Assembly (NCBI RefSeq): GCF_020229735.1
Contig: NZ_CP083459.1
Location: 248,001 to 312,000, forward strand
DNA length: 64,000 nt
Source: Deinococcus taeanensis
Lineage (GTDB): Bacteria > Deinococcota > Deinococci > Deinococcales > Deinococcaceae
Direction: 5' to 3'
Shown here: positions 17,497 to 26,630 of the stretch, piece after piece
How positions within the stretch are numbered: position 1 is the first letter of the stretch
Layout of the letters: each line of letters starts with the position of its first letter
Translations under genes and position numbers: made by a program
Notes under the pieces: generated by a model
What the model was told of the DNA's origin: nothing
The model's database searches: none
Seen by the model: the letters and a program-made list of their open reading frames with translations, nothing else

Positions 17497-18293
17497 GCCG
17501 CACCCGGAAGCACGAATTCGGCGTAGGGCACAGTCCATACCAGGGGATGGGCCAGCCGGTGGCCGTGATACCCGTCTTCGCCGAAACAGGTGCCGTGATC
17601 GGCACAGACGATCAGCAGGGCCGGGCCGCGGGCCCGCAGGGCCTCAAACAGAACGGGCAGCGCCGCGTCGACGCTGCGGAGTGCCGCCCGCTGGCTCTGC
17701 GGGCTGTCGCGCCGCGCGCCAGGCAGGTAGAAATGGGTGGGGGTATGGGTCGCCGCCATGTTGAGTAACAAAAAAACTCGCTCCTTGATTTGGGTGAGGC
17801 GCCGGGCGGCCAGTGCCACCTGCACCCGCGCGGAATCGGGGTTTTTCACGCCGCTGGCCGGGGTCCAGTGCGCCTCGTGAAAGAGGGCCGGCAGCGCGCC
17901 CCCGAGGGCGGTCTGCCCGTTGAAAAACCCCACGCCCCCCAGACAGACGGTCCGGTAGCCCCGGTTGGCCAGGGCGGCCGGCAGGGTCGCTTCCTCAAAC
18001 GTAAACGTCGTGGGCGACGTGCTGGCGCTGCCCGCGAACTGCGCCGCGAACAGGCGGGCGTGGCGCCCGGGCCGGGCGGGCGTGGGCAGAAAGCCCGCCA
18101 GAAACGCCTGATGCGCCGCGTAAGTGAAACTGCCCGGTGTGTGCCGCTCTTCCCAGCGCCCTTCCGGCAGCAGGGGGGCCAGGTGGGGCAGTTCGCCGGA
18201 ATCCAGCGCGGCGGTGGCCACGTCGTAGCGCAGGCTGTCGAGGGTCAACAGCACCACGTCACAGCCGGGAATCAGGCCTCGCGCACTCAGCAT
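17493..18293 (-). CDS. STM4013-type hydrolase (alkaline phosphatase/sulfatase fold)
   Basis: The ATG at 18293 is chosen because it overlaps the end of the preceding gene and removes a low-complexity extension. The 266-aa protein begins with CDVVLLTLDSLRYDVA, the metal-binding Asp motif of alkaline-phosphatase-superfamily sulfatases and phosphodiesterases. It ends with LLIVCADHGTCFGEDGYHGH, carrying the distal metal ligands (Asp-His...His). It probably hydrolyses a phosphate or sulfate ester made or used in this pathway. No signal peptide, so cytoplasmic. Confidence 0.85.
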   Translation of the reverse strand: MLSARGLIPGCDVVLLTLDSLRYDVATAALDSGELPHLAPLLPEGRWEERHTPGSFTYAAHQAFLAGFLPTPARPGRHARLFAAQFAGSASTSPTTFTFEEATLPAALANRGYRTVCLGGVGFFNGQTALGGALPALFHEAHWTPASGVKNPDSARVQVALAARRLTQIKERVFLLLNMAATHTPTHFYLPGARRDSPQSQRAALRSVDAALPVLFEALRARGPALLIVCADHGTCFGEDGYHGHRLAHPLVWTVPYAEFVLPGAA

Positions 18294-19378
18294 GGTGCCG
18301 GCTCCAGGACGGCCCGCAGCTGCGCGCCGTAGGTGTCCAGCCCGTCCACGTGCACGCCCCGGTGATAATCGCCAAACGCGTTGACTTCCAGCACGGCGGC
18401 CCGGCGAAGGCCCGGGGTCAGCAGGACGTCCACGCCGCCATAGAGGGCGCCGGGAAAGGCAGCGAGGGCCGAGCGCGCGACCCCCATCACCTCGGCCCAT
18501 CGCTCAGGCCCGGCCGCGGCCCGCAGCGCTGCTACGTCGCCGCGCTCGTTGCCCAGATGCAGGTTGGTGATGGGTCCGCGCGCCGCACGCACCAGGGTGT
18601 GCTGGGCCCGGCCGCCGATCACCACCACCCGCAGGTCGATCGTCCGGCCTTCAAAGCTGGCTTTGGGCAGCCAGCGCTCCACATGCAGCCGGTGGGGGGC
18701 CAGGGCGTTCAGGAGGGCATGCACCTCTGACCAGGCGTCATAGCGGACCAGTCTCCTTGAGTTATAGAGCCGCCCGTCCACCATCCGCACGGTGGTCACC
18801 GCCGAAACGCGCGTGCCCTTCCACTGCAGCGCGACGGCCCCGGAGGCGCTTGATCCGTGGGCCAGCTTGACGAACACCCGTGACCAGCCGCGCCCGGCCG
18901 CCTGCTCGAAGAGGGCTTCGGCAGACTCAACGCGTGGGAGTGCCTCCGGAACAGGAACGCCCGCGGCCAGCAGACGCGCGTGCGTCGCGGCCTTGTCGAA
19001 CATGGTCAGAATATGGTCGCTGCGCTGCATGCGGACGTGAGGTGCGGCCTGGGCGAGCTGCGCGTCGACCTGCTGCAGAAACCGGGCGAACCCTGCGTAC
19101 CAGGCCTGCATGGGCGCCAGTTCACCGGCGGTGAGGTCGCCCGGCGTCCCACCGCCGAGTCCGATCAGGGCCTCCTCCGTGGCGATGTCCTCTCCCGGCG
19201 AATCGAGGCGCACCACGGTGCCCGGCCGGACCTGTTCGCAGAGGTGGACATGGCCGCGCAGCACGTCGAGGTACGACACCACCTGGGGGGGCGGCAGGCC
19301 GCGCCCGGCCAGGGACGCGGCGAACGCCTGGGCGCGGCGCCCGGCCGGCGGCGCGATCAGCAGAATCTCCGGCGTCAT
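18287..19378 (-). CDS. STM4014-type ATP-grasp protein
   Basis: A 363-aa protein whose ATG overlaps the previous TGA. The C-terminal two thirds look ATP-grasp-like: a FVKLAHGSSASGAVAL loop, an IDLRVVVIGGR strand, and VLEVNAFGDYHRG with the Mg-binding Glu-x-Asn. ATP-grasp enzymes ligate a carboxylate to an amine or thiol through an acyl-phosphate. It is the only candidate ligase in the operon, so it is probably the step that joins substrates before or after the radical SAM reactions. Confidence 0.8.
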   Translation of the reverse strand: MTPEILLIAPPAGRRAQAFAASLAGRGLPPPQVVSYLDVLRGHVHLCEQVRPGTVVRLDSPGEDIATEEALIGLGGGTPGDLTAGELAPMQAWYAGFARFLQQVDAQLAQAAPHVRMQRSDHILTMFDKAATHARLLAAGVPVPEALPRVESAEALFEQAAGRGWSRVFVKLAHGSSASGAVALQWKGTRVSAVTTVRMVDGRLYNSRRLVRYDAWSEVHALLNALAPHRLHVERWLPKASFEGRTIDLRVVVIGGRAQHTLVRAARGPITNLHLGNERGDVAALRAAAGPERWAEVMGVARSALAAFPGALYGGVDVLLTPGLRRAAVLEVNAFGDYHRGVHVDGLDTYGAQLRAVLEPAPC

Positions 19379-20292
19379 TCGCCCAGGGCGACGAACCGCC
19401 ACTCGTCATCCGGATCCTCGGCCTCCTCAGCGTCGACGTCCGGGCCCAGCTGCTTGAGGCGGGCGACCATGTCGGGCGTGCAGAAGTGATGACGAATGAT
19501 CAGCTGCTTGAGCTGCGCCGCCCGTGGGCTTCTGAGCAGCGCCGCAGCCCCTTCATCAGAGAAGGTTCCCAGCGAAAGGTCCAGGGTCTGAAGACCCTCC
19601 AGGACCGGTGCGTCAGCCAGCAGCTGGGCCAGCTCGTCCTGAAACTCCCCGTTTTTCAGGCCCAGGTACCTCAGGGCTGGAAAGAGGGTGCCGTCCAGCA
19701 GTGGGGCCAGATCATCGGCGCGGCCGGTCGCTCCGTAGTTCTCTGCCCCGAAATACAACTCCAGGTGCTCGAGTCGCGGGAGCCGGGCGCTCATCACTTC
19801 ACGGATCACCTCACCCGGCAGGCCGCCGGCCTGAATGATCAGGTGGCGCAGCTCCGGGAGGTCCAGCCGTCCGAGGCTCAGGTTGTTGCCGCCCCGCACG
19901 CCGAAATGCGTAAGGTCACCGTACGCCGCGAGAAGCGCGGAGAGGTCAGCCTGCTGAATCCAGGAGACTTCGTTTTCTTCCGACGTGATGTCCCCAAAGA
20001 ACATCACGCGCAGCTGTGGGAGCCGGTCCCGGGCCGTCACCAGCGCCTCGAGGACCTCGGTGGGCGCCACGTCGCTGTCCTCAGCGCTCCACCAGCCGAC
20101 CACCAGCCCGGGAACTGCCGCGACACCCGGTAGCTCCAGGAAGGTCCGGAAGCGCTCGGTCCAGGACACCGGGTCATCCCACTCGACACCCAGCCGCGCC
20201 ATCGCTATCGCCGGGTCCGGCAGGGGGTCACCCAGGGCCCAGTCCACAACCTGCAGGCCGCCAAACGCCGTCAGATGTTCATGAATCGCCAC
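19375..20292 (-). CDS. STM4015-type leucine-rich-repeat protein, second paralog
   Basis: A GTG at 20290-20292 starts one base after the stop of the first paralog. The 305-aa protein has an N-terminal WGR-like or structural region (FGGLQVVDWALGDPLPD), then leucine-rich-repeat-like segments (LRHLIIQAGGLPGEVIREV, LEHLELYFGAENYGATG, LRYLGLKNGEFQDELAQ, LQTLDLSLGTFSDEGA). It ends DDEWRFVALGE, nearly the same ending as the upstream paralog. Probably a binding or scaffold protein for the cassette enzymes. Cytoplasmic. Confidence 0.85.
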   Translation of the reverse strand: MAIHEHLTAFGGLQVVDWALGDPLPDPAIAMARLGVEWDDPVSWTERFRTFLELPGVAAVPGLVVGWWSAEDSDVAPTEVLEALVTARDRLPQLRVMFFGDITSEENEVSWIQQADLSALLAAYGDLTHFGVRGGNNLSLGRLDLPELRHLIIQAGGLPGEVIREVMSARLPRLEHLELYFGAENYGATGRADDLAPLLDGTLFPALRYLGLKNGEFQDELAQLLADAPVLEGLQTLDLSLGTFSDEGAAALLRSPRAAQLKQLIIRHHFCTPDMVARLKQLGPDVDAEEAEDPDDEWRFVALGE

Positions 20293-20293
20293 G

Positions 20294-21241
20294 TCATTCC
20301 CCCAGGGCGACGTAGCGCCACTCGTCATCATCGGTGTCCTGAGCGTCAGAAACGTCGAGCTCCAGGTCCTGACGTTCGGCCCAGGCGGTCAGCTGGGCGC
20401 GCAGCGCCTCGGACATCCAGTTGAACTGCAGATCCAGTTTCTGCAGGTGGCCCAGCGCCGGACTGTCCAGCAGCGCGCGGCCCCCTTCATCAGTCAGGAT
20501 GCCCATAGAGAGATCAAGCACCTCGAGCCCCTGCGTGACCGGAGCCGCGACCAGCAGCTGCGCGATCTGGTCCTGAAAGTCACTGTTTTTCAGCCCCAGG
20601 TACTTCAGCTGCGGAAAGCGGCGTCCGTCCAGGATCGGCGTGAGGTCGTCGGCGCTGCTGGTGGCGCCGTAGTCTTGAGTCCCGAGGTAGAGCTCCAGGT
20701 GGCGCAGCGCAGGCAGATCGGCCGTGAGCACCTGCCGGACCAGCTCGGCGCTGAGCCCGCCCGCCTCGATGATCAGGGTGTCGAGGTGAGGCAGGTGCAG
20801 GTGCGGCAGCTCGAGGCCGTTGCCGCCCCGGATGCCCAGATGGGTGAGCTTCGGAAAAGCCATCAGCAACGGGGAGAGGTCGCCGTTGCTGATCCAGGAG
20901 ACCTCATGCTCTTCCTGACCAATATCATTGACGTACAGCACGCGCAGGTTCGGCAGCTGGGGCGCCGCCTGCCGCAGCGGCTCGATCCAGGACGCCACGG
21001 GGTCCTCGTCCATCAGGACGTCGGTGCTCCAGTAGCCGGTGACAAGCCCTTGGATCTGCTCGACGCCGGGCTGCGCCAGAAACTGCGCGAGCAGCTCGGC
21101 CCATTCCTGTGTTCCGTCGTACTCGACACTCAGGCGGTGAATCGTGTGCTCCGGGTCTCCCAGGGCCTCTCCGGGCTGCCACTGCATCACTTCAAAGCCT
21201 CCAAAGGTGGAGAGATCCCCGTACGACGGCGTGTCGGTCAT
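20294..21241 (-). CDS. STM4015-type leucine-rich-repeat protein, first paralog
   Basis: The first gene of the operon, 315 aa, ATG at 21241. It shares architecture and many blocks with the next gene (FGGFEVMQWQPGEALGD, LTHLGIRGGN, HLELYLGTQDYGATSSADDL, LGLKNSDFQDQIAQLL, DDEWRYVALGE), so the pair arose by tandem duplication. The leucine-rich-repeat-like region suggests ligand or protein binding. The promoter must lie in 21242-21590, but I see no clear operator. Confidence 0.85.
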   Translation of the reverse strand: MTDTPSYGDLSTFGGFEVMQWQPGEALGDPEHTIHRLSVEYDGTQEWAELLAQFLAQPGVEQIQGLVTGYWSTDVLMDEDPVASWIEPLRQAAPQLPNLRVLYVNDIGQEEHEVSWISNGDLSPLLMAFPKLTHLGIRGGNGLELPHLHLPHLDTLIIEAGGLSAELVRQVLTADLPALRHLELYLGTQDYGATSSADDLTPILDGRRFPQLKYLGLKNSDFQDQIAQLLVAAPVTQGLEVLDLSMGILTDEGGRALLDSPALGHLQKLDLQFNWMSEALRAQLTAWAERQDLELDVSDAQDTDDDEWRYVALGE

Positions 21242-21973
21242 AACTCAGCCTAACGTGCGGTCAGCGGTGATGACGCCGCGTTTCAGCAGGTCCCGGGGGT
21301 GGGTGGAGGCGGCCGGGGGCCTCCGGAACTGGCCCTGAGCGGACACCTGAAGCGGGCGCGCGGCTGCATGTCAGACCTGGGAGCCTTCGGCGTGCCCAGG
21401 CTGGAATTCCCAGGCGTCGTCCGGCGGCTCAGGGCCTGCTGCTGAGCGTCTGCGTGATAGGCCCGGATTTTTCCTCTGGTTCAAGCGCGATGGTGCCGCC
21501 CTCACGATCAGAAGTCAACCAGTTGCCGCTGACCCCGAGTGTGAAAGCGCCATAGCCTGGCAGATCCTCCCAGAGCACCTCAGGCAACAGTGGCTCCAGC
21601 GGTTCGGTCTCGCCCCGCTGCACCACACACCAGGCCGCCGGTCCGCTGGTCCGAGGCAAGCCACGCCGCCAGGCAAGTGGCGGATGCCCGGACCTCCCAG
21701 CTCGCCGGCAACTTCGCGCCGTTCCGTTGCGGAGGAGACACTGCGTTCATTCAGCGGACTGAACAGCTCGGGCACCGTCGAGATCGGCAACAAGCCGCTT
21801 CACTTCTGCTACGCAATCGCGGGGCACGCCCAAATTGCTCGCCGGTTGCTCAGGGGCAGGTTCGGTCATACCCTTTGCCTCCGCCGTCCCAACCACTAAG
21901 CTTGAGTCATGCAGCGCCCAGCCCTCGGCTGAGACCTGGAGGGCACGCTCAACGCTGCCACAGGAGGACCGCC
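21242..21973. other. Operon promoter region and doubtful small ORF
   Basis: Contains the upstream region of the STM4015-like operon and of the vWA gene. A minus-strand frame at 21429-21659 (LPEVLWEDLPGYGAFTLGVS, then ALEPEE) has plausible composition and could be a 76-aa protein or gene remnant. No ribosome binding site decides it. Confidence 0.35.
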
Positions 21974-23992
21974 ATGTGGTCATTGTGCCGCTTCGCACGT
22001 CATCATTCCCTGACGCGTCTGTGTCTTGCCCTCTTCCTCTCTGCATCAGGAGCAGGACAGGCCCAGAGCGGTCCCACCATGATCCAGTTAATTCTGGATG
22101 CTTCGGGAAGCATGTTTTCCCGCCTTCCAGGGGGCGACACGAGGATGGCCACCGCACAGGCCGTTCTGACAGATTTCATCGGGCGTCTGCCGGACGATCC
22201 GAAGCTCAATGTGGGCCTGCGCCTCTACGGCGCGGCCATAAATGCAGCGGACCCGGGTGCCTGCCAGGACAGCAAGCTGGTGCTCCCCATGCGCGGGTTG
22301 GACCGATCAGCACTGCTCGCCGCAGTCCGAGGCGCGCGGCCCAAAGGCGCGACGCCGATCGTCTACAGTCTGCAGCAGGCCGCTCAGGACTTCCCGGCCG
22401 CAGCAGGCCGCCGGGTCATCGTGCTGGTCACGGACGGGCAGGAGTCGTGTCAGGGCGACGTGAAGGCAGCGCTGGAGGCCTTCCGGGCCCGCGGCCTGGA
22501 AGTCGATCTGCGCATTATCGGCATTGATCTGGACGCCCGCGCTCAGGCTTCCTTTGCAGGAGTCGGCACCTTCGTCAATACCCGAAGCGCTGGCGAACTT
22601 GCCTCGGCGCTCGGGCAGGCGGTCCAGGCTGTTGCGCCGCCCGCACAGATCAAAACCCCAGTGGTCGTCACGCTGACGTCCGGCGGACAGCCAGTGACGA
22701 GTGGTCCAGTGGTCCGCATGACCCGCACTGTGGGCGGCGCGGCGGCCGAGTCGCTTCAGAACGCGGGCGGCGAGTACCGTGCAGAGCTCGCGCCAGGCAC
22801 CTACTCCGTCCAGGTGCAAGCGACCAGTGGAACACAGACGTACGCTGGCCTGACGGTCACGACGGGTGGACCAAACCGGTTTGCTTTCGATATCGCTGCC
22901 GTGCAGGCCGTGCAGTTGCAGGTTGCTCCTGCCCAACCGGTCGCGGGTGGCCGGGTCACGGTAACGTACAGCGGTGCGCCGGGCGGCACGAACAACTGGG
23001 TAACGCTGGCGCGGCGCGACGATCCCGACACCGCCTACCTGGACTGGTTGAAGGTGTCGGGTGCCACCGGACAAGTGGACCTGGCAGTTCAGGATGAGGA
23101 GGCCGTGTTCGAGGCGAGATACGTGCTGGTCAATCCCGACGGCAGTACCCGGGTTGTTGGTCGGAGTGCGCCGTTTACCGCCCGCCGGGCCTCCGTGTCT
23201 CTCGCAGGACCAGGCAGTGCAGCGGCTGGCAGCCAGATCGAGGTGCGGTGGACCGGGCCAAACAACCCCGGAGATTACGTGACCATCGTCCCCAAAGGCG
23301 CGCCAGTCGGCACCTACCTCAACTACTTCTACACCAGGAACGGTAATCCAGGACGCTTAATCACGCCGTTGGCGCCGGGCGATTACGAAATCCGGTACAA
23401 CAACGACATCAGCGGGCGCATGCTCGCCAGCGTGCCGATAACCCTGTCGGCCGCGTCCTATGCCTTACAGGCACCCCCCACTGCAGCGGCCGGCAGCCAG
23501 ATCGAGGTGCGGTGGACCGGGCCAAACAACCCCGGAGATTACGTGACCATCGTCCCCAAAGGCGCGCCAGTCGGCACCTACCTCAACTACTTCTACACCA
23601 GGAACGGTAATCCAGGACGCTTAATCACGCCGTTGGCGCCGGGCGATTACGAAGTCCGGTACTCCACCGAAGCGCAGAGCCCCAACCCAACGCTTCACAG
23701 CGTCCCGGTCCGGCTGACTGCTGCCACCTATGGTCTGGTCGCGCCGCGGGAGGCGAAGGCAGGGTCCACGATTCAGGTTCGCTGGACCGGACCAAACAAT
23801 GGTGGGGACTACGTCACCATCGTCCGCAAGGGCGCACCTGTGGGCGCTTACCTGAACTACTTCTACACTTCAGCCGGCAACCCGGGACAACTCACGCTTC
23901 CGAATGAACCTGGGGACTATGAGTTGCGCTACTCCACCGAAGCGCAGAGCCCCAATCCAACCCTGTTCAGTGTGCCTTTTACGGTCAAGTAA
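21974..23992 (+). CDS. Secreted vWA-domain protein with C-terminal repeats
   Basis: The ATG at 21974 has AGGAGG eight bases upstream and starts a signal peptide (about residues 1-31, ending GAGQAQS). The vWA domain follows with the MIDAS motif LDASGSM and a later VTDGQES. Downstream is a carboxypeptidase-regulatory-like beta region, then three about 88-residue repeats starting GSQIEVRWTGPNNPGDYVTI and ending APGDYE(I/V)RY. Two of these are almost identical at DNA level. The protein is exported (672 aa) and probably binds partners or surfaces through the metal-dependent vWA site. No lipobox and no LPxTG signal. Confidence 0.85.
   Translation: MWSLCRFARHHSLTRLCLALFLSASGAGQAQSGPTMIQLILDASGSMFSRLPGGDTRMATAQAVLTDFIGRLPDDPKLNVGLRLYGAAINAADPGACQDSKLVLPMRGLDRSALLAAVRGARPKGATPIVYSLQQAAQDFPAAAGRRVIVLVTDGQESCQGDVKAALEAFRARGLEVDLRIIGIDLDARAQASFAGVGTFVNTRSAGELASALGQAVQAVAPPAQIKTPVVVTLTSGGQPVTSGPVVRMTRTVGGAAAESLQNAGGEYRAELAPGTYSVQVQATSGTQTYAGLTVTTGGPNRFAFDIAAVQAVQLQVAPAQPVAGGRVTVTYSGAPGGTNNWVTLARRDDPDTAYLDWLKVSGATGQVDLAVQDEEAVFEARYVLVNPDGSTRVVGRSAPFTARRASVSLAGPGSAAAGSQIEVRWTGPNNPGDYVTIVPKGAPVGTYLNYFYTRNGNPGRLITPLAPGDYEIRYNNDISGRMLASVPITLSAASYALQAPPTAAAGSQIEVRWTGPNNPGDYVTIVPKGAPVGTYLNYFYTRNGNPGRLITPLAPGDYEVRYSTEAQSPNPTLHSVPVRLTAATYGLVAPREAKAGSTIQVRWTGPNNGGDYVTIVRKGAPVGAYLNYFYTSAGNPGQLTLPNEPGDYELRYSTEAQSPNPTLFSVPFTVK
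23218..23653 (+). repeat. Near-identical tandem 172-bp repeats inside the vWA gene
   Basis: 23218-23389 and 23482-23653 are almost base-for-base identical (offset 264 bp, 88 codons). A third, diverged unit follows to 23980. This suggests recent in-gene duplication or gene conversion and possible copy-number variation. Confidence 0.85.
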
Positions 23993-24103
23993 TTTGGTGG
24001 TCCGCCACGGGCATCCTGGGGGAAGCCGAACTGATTTCGGCAGTCTAGGGGCGCACGGGTCTCCTGCATGATGAGGTCGTGATACCCATGGCCGTGGGGA
24101 GGC

Positions 24104-24604
24104 ATGAGCCCTCTCGTCCGCGAATCCCTGAAGCCTCCCGACGACGACCCGAACGATCCTTCTGAGCGACTGGCTCTCCGGGACCTGACGCAGCAGAGCT
24201 CCGCGCTATCGCGTGTCCTGGCGACGCTCGGCGTTTGGATCGTTCAGCCATACCCTTGTGGAAATGCCTCGTCATACGCCCCCCGGCACATCGCGACCGG
24301 GCTCGGCGCTCGACCGGTCGACACCGTTCAAAGCCGCACCTTTCTCCACGCCCTGAAGCGCCGCCGGGTGCGGCTCGACCATACCTGCGTCCTCCACCGC
24401 GGCGCGCAGTTTCTGGTCGACTTCGAACCCTTCCTCTCCGGGTGCCCTGAACTCACGCGCGAGCAACACTTCCCCGTCCTGAAACACGGTCGGAAGGCGG
24501 TCAGTCTGGTCCGACATGGGGCTCAGCATCCCGTGGATGCCCTGCGCTGGAAACCCGAGCAATTCAGGACTGTTCTTGAACCGACTGAGGGCTCAGGGAC
24601 CTGA
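24104..24604 (+). pseudogene. Probable IS4-family transposase C-terminal remnant
   Basis: The second half of the frame (TFLHALKRRRVRLDHTC, then KHGRKAVSLVRHGAQHPVDALRW) matches the pattern of IS4-transposase tails (...KHGRKA.SL...G...L). Codon use looks coding, but the catalytic regions and terminal repeats are missing. The first 70 codons may be unrelated. Confidence 0.4.
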
Positions 24605-25061
24605 TCCATCGTTAGCAGATACTTTTCCCAGGCGTTGTCGGGGCAAGACGGCAAATTCGCTCCATGCTCCGTCCTGCAAGAATTCACCCGCTCCACTGGG
24701 ACCACAGGTGCACCTTCGATGGTCAACTGCTGTCGACCATGGGCTCGGGGCCGCGTGCCCCACAAGGCGAGCCAACTCCCACAGCAGGCTGCCCGGCACG
24801 CACGTGGACGACGTGATCAGAGCGCTCCGGGCCGCAGCGCCAGAGGGAGGGGCCAGCCCTGCTCCCACGGTGGCCCACAGCCCCAGCGCCTGCCCCACCC
24901 TGACGCCTCAGGAGGACGGTGATCGGCCTGGAGACTCTCCGGCCCCTTATTGATCACGGCGTAGCTTTATATCGGTTGCCGTCAGACTTCAGGTGTCTGG
25001 GTGAGCTTGATCGCTGACGGGTCTGGACGGGAGCAAGGCGAACCTGTGCCGTTCTCAATAA
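24605..25061. other. Intergenic stretch without a supported gene
   Basis: Open frames exist on both strands but none has a ribosome binding site, recognisable domain or convincing protein composition. It ends at a miniature inverted-repeat element. Confidence 0.4.
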
Positions 25062-25172
25062 TGGTAGTCCGTTGACTTGTCCGGCAATGGCATCCCAGTC
25101 GCAGTGGAGGCTGATGTCAACATTCCTCTTGGAATGCGTGCTGAACGTCGTTCCTTTTCAGAGTGACTACCA
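25062..25172. repeat. Miniature inverted-repeat element (MITE), copy 1
   Basis: Left end TGGTAGTCCGTTGACTTGT; the right end is a slightly deleted inverse ending GACTACCA. The 90-bp interior is nearly identical to the copy at 40892-41007. It lies immediately downstream of the flotillin-like gene. No coding capacity; it is presumably mobilised by an IS sharing its ends. Confidence 0.8.
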
Positions 25173-25181
25173 ATAACCGGT

Positions 25182-26492
25182 TCATTGTTCTCTGGACAGG
25201 CCCTCTGGTGCGGGAATGGCCGGCCCCGTATTCCCCTGCACGGCTTGCAGCGTCAGCAGCATCTTGACCACATCGGTGATCTGGCCGGTGGCCTGCCCGG
25301 CCGCGCCTCCCGGATCGCCACCAGAGACTGTCACCAGTTTGGCCTGGGCCAGGGCGCGCGCCACTTCGGGCACCAGCAGGGGCAGCATCTCTATCTGGCG
25401 GTAGCGCAGATAGGCTTCTCCGCCGGCCATGATGGCCTCGTTGACCTGGCGGATGCTCTGGGCGTTGGCCTCGGCCAGCTTGACCACCCGAATGGCCTCC
25501 GCGTCGGCGGCCGCCGTGGCCTCGATCCGCACCCGCAGGGCGTCGGCCTGCGCCAGCTGCGTGGCGCGCAGTTCGGAGGAGCGCTGGGTGCCGAGGGCGT
25601 CTTGCTTGAGCGCCTCGGCCTGCGCGATCAGGGCGGCGTTGCTGGCCTGGGTTTGGGCCAGTTCACGGGACTTGTCGCTGATCAGGCGCTCGGCGTCCAG
25701 CTGCGCCTCGCGCGCGCGCCGCGCCTGCTGGGTGGCCACGATATCGGCGTTGGCGCTCGCCTCGGCCGCCGATTGACGACGCCGGGCGTCGGCCACCTCA
25801 CTTTGCACCACCTTGATGTTCAGCGAGTTGAAAATCAGCCCCAGATCGGTGAGTTCCTTGCTGCACGCTTTGCGGATGATGATGGCCAGGGGATCGTCGT
25901 CCTCTTCGGCCGCCTGAATGGCGGGCAGGGTGGGATCGGCCCGCTGCTCTGCGGCCCGCTGCTCTGCGGCGCGGTCTTCGGCGGCGCGGGGCCCGCGCGC
26001 CGAGGGCAGCTGGGTCGGCGCGGTTTTGGCACTGAACAGCTGGTCATGGGTGAGCAGGTTGATGGCGCGGCGACCGGCCGACGACAGCAGATCGTTGAGA
26101 ATCGCCATCTGGTCGTCTTCGGGTTTGGAAAAAAAGCGGTTGGCCGCGGTCTTGATCAGCTGGTCGGAGTCGCCCACGCTCACGATGGCGCTCGCCAATA
26201 CCCGGACCTTAATCGGGCGCGGCACGCCCAGCGCGTCAATGTCGGCGGTCTGATCGGTGATGTCGAGGTCGACATTGATCGCCTTGCTCGACAGGGTGGT
26301 GCCGATGGTCAGCAGCGGCACTTCCAACGACTTGCCGGGGCCCCGGTAGATGACGGTGGCGCCGCGCAACCAGCTGACCATTCGGATGGTCCCGGCCTGC
26401 ACATTGCGCAAAAACCCGCCGACCAGGACAGGAATGGCCACCAGCACCACAGCGAGGGCAACGGCGATAAAAATAAACGTGTTGAGGTTCAT
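25182..26492 (-). CDS. Flotillin/SPFH-domain membrane protein
   Basis: The ATG at 26492 follows AAGGAG. One N-terminal transmembrane helix (about residues 3-25) is followed by an SPFH/band-7-like region (GATVIYRGPGKSLEVPLLTI, then VDLDITDQTADIDALGVPRP) and a long Ala/Glu-rich coiled coil (about residues 235-350). The 436-aa length fits flotillins, which form oligomeric scaffolds in membrane microdomains. An unusual Ala-Glu-Arg repeat (AAEDRAAEQRAAEQRA) interrupts the middle. The NfeD-like gene upstream at 26631 supports the assignment. Confidence 0.85.
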   Translation of the reverse strand: MNLNTFIFIAVALAVVLVAIPVLVGGFLRNVQAGTIRMVSWLRGATVIYRGPGKSLEVPLLTIGTTLSSKAINVDLDITDQTADIDALGVPRPIKVRVLASAIVSVGDSDQLIKTAANRFFSKPEDDQMAILNDLLSSAGRRAINLLTHDQLFSAKTAPTQLPSARGPRAAEDRAAEQRAAEQRADPTLPAIQAAEEDDDPLAIIIRKACSKELTDLGLIFNSLNIKVVQSEVADARRRQSAAEASANADIVATQQARRAREAQLDAERLISDKSRELAQTQASNAALIAQAEALKQDALGTQRSSELRATQLAQADALRVRIEATAAADAEAIRVVKLAEANAQSIRQVNEAIMAGGEAYLRYRQIEMLPLLVPEVARALAQAKLVTVSGGDPGGAAGQATGQITDVVKMLLTLQAVQGNTGPAIPAPEGLSREQ

Positions 26493-26630
26493 GGTCAAGC
26501 TCCTTGATTCGGTGGGCCGCGGCCAGGCAGCCTGAGCGGCGCAGGCGACCTGCAGGCACCACAGGGGGGCAGCCCCCGTTCAGGCGCAAACGTCGGGCGG
26601 GGCAGAGCGAGGGCGGCCGGACCGCCCGCC

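Noticed and set aside
25185..26507. 440-aa plus-strand frame opposite the flotillin gene
   Set aside because: Mirror of an Ala-rich coiled-coil gene; the opposite strand has the clear domains and ribosome binding site.
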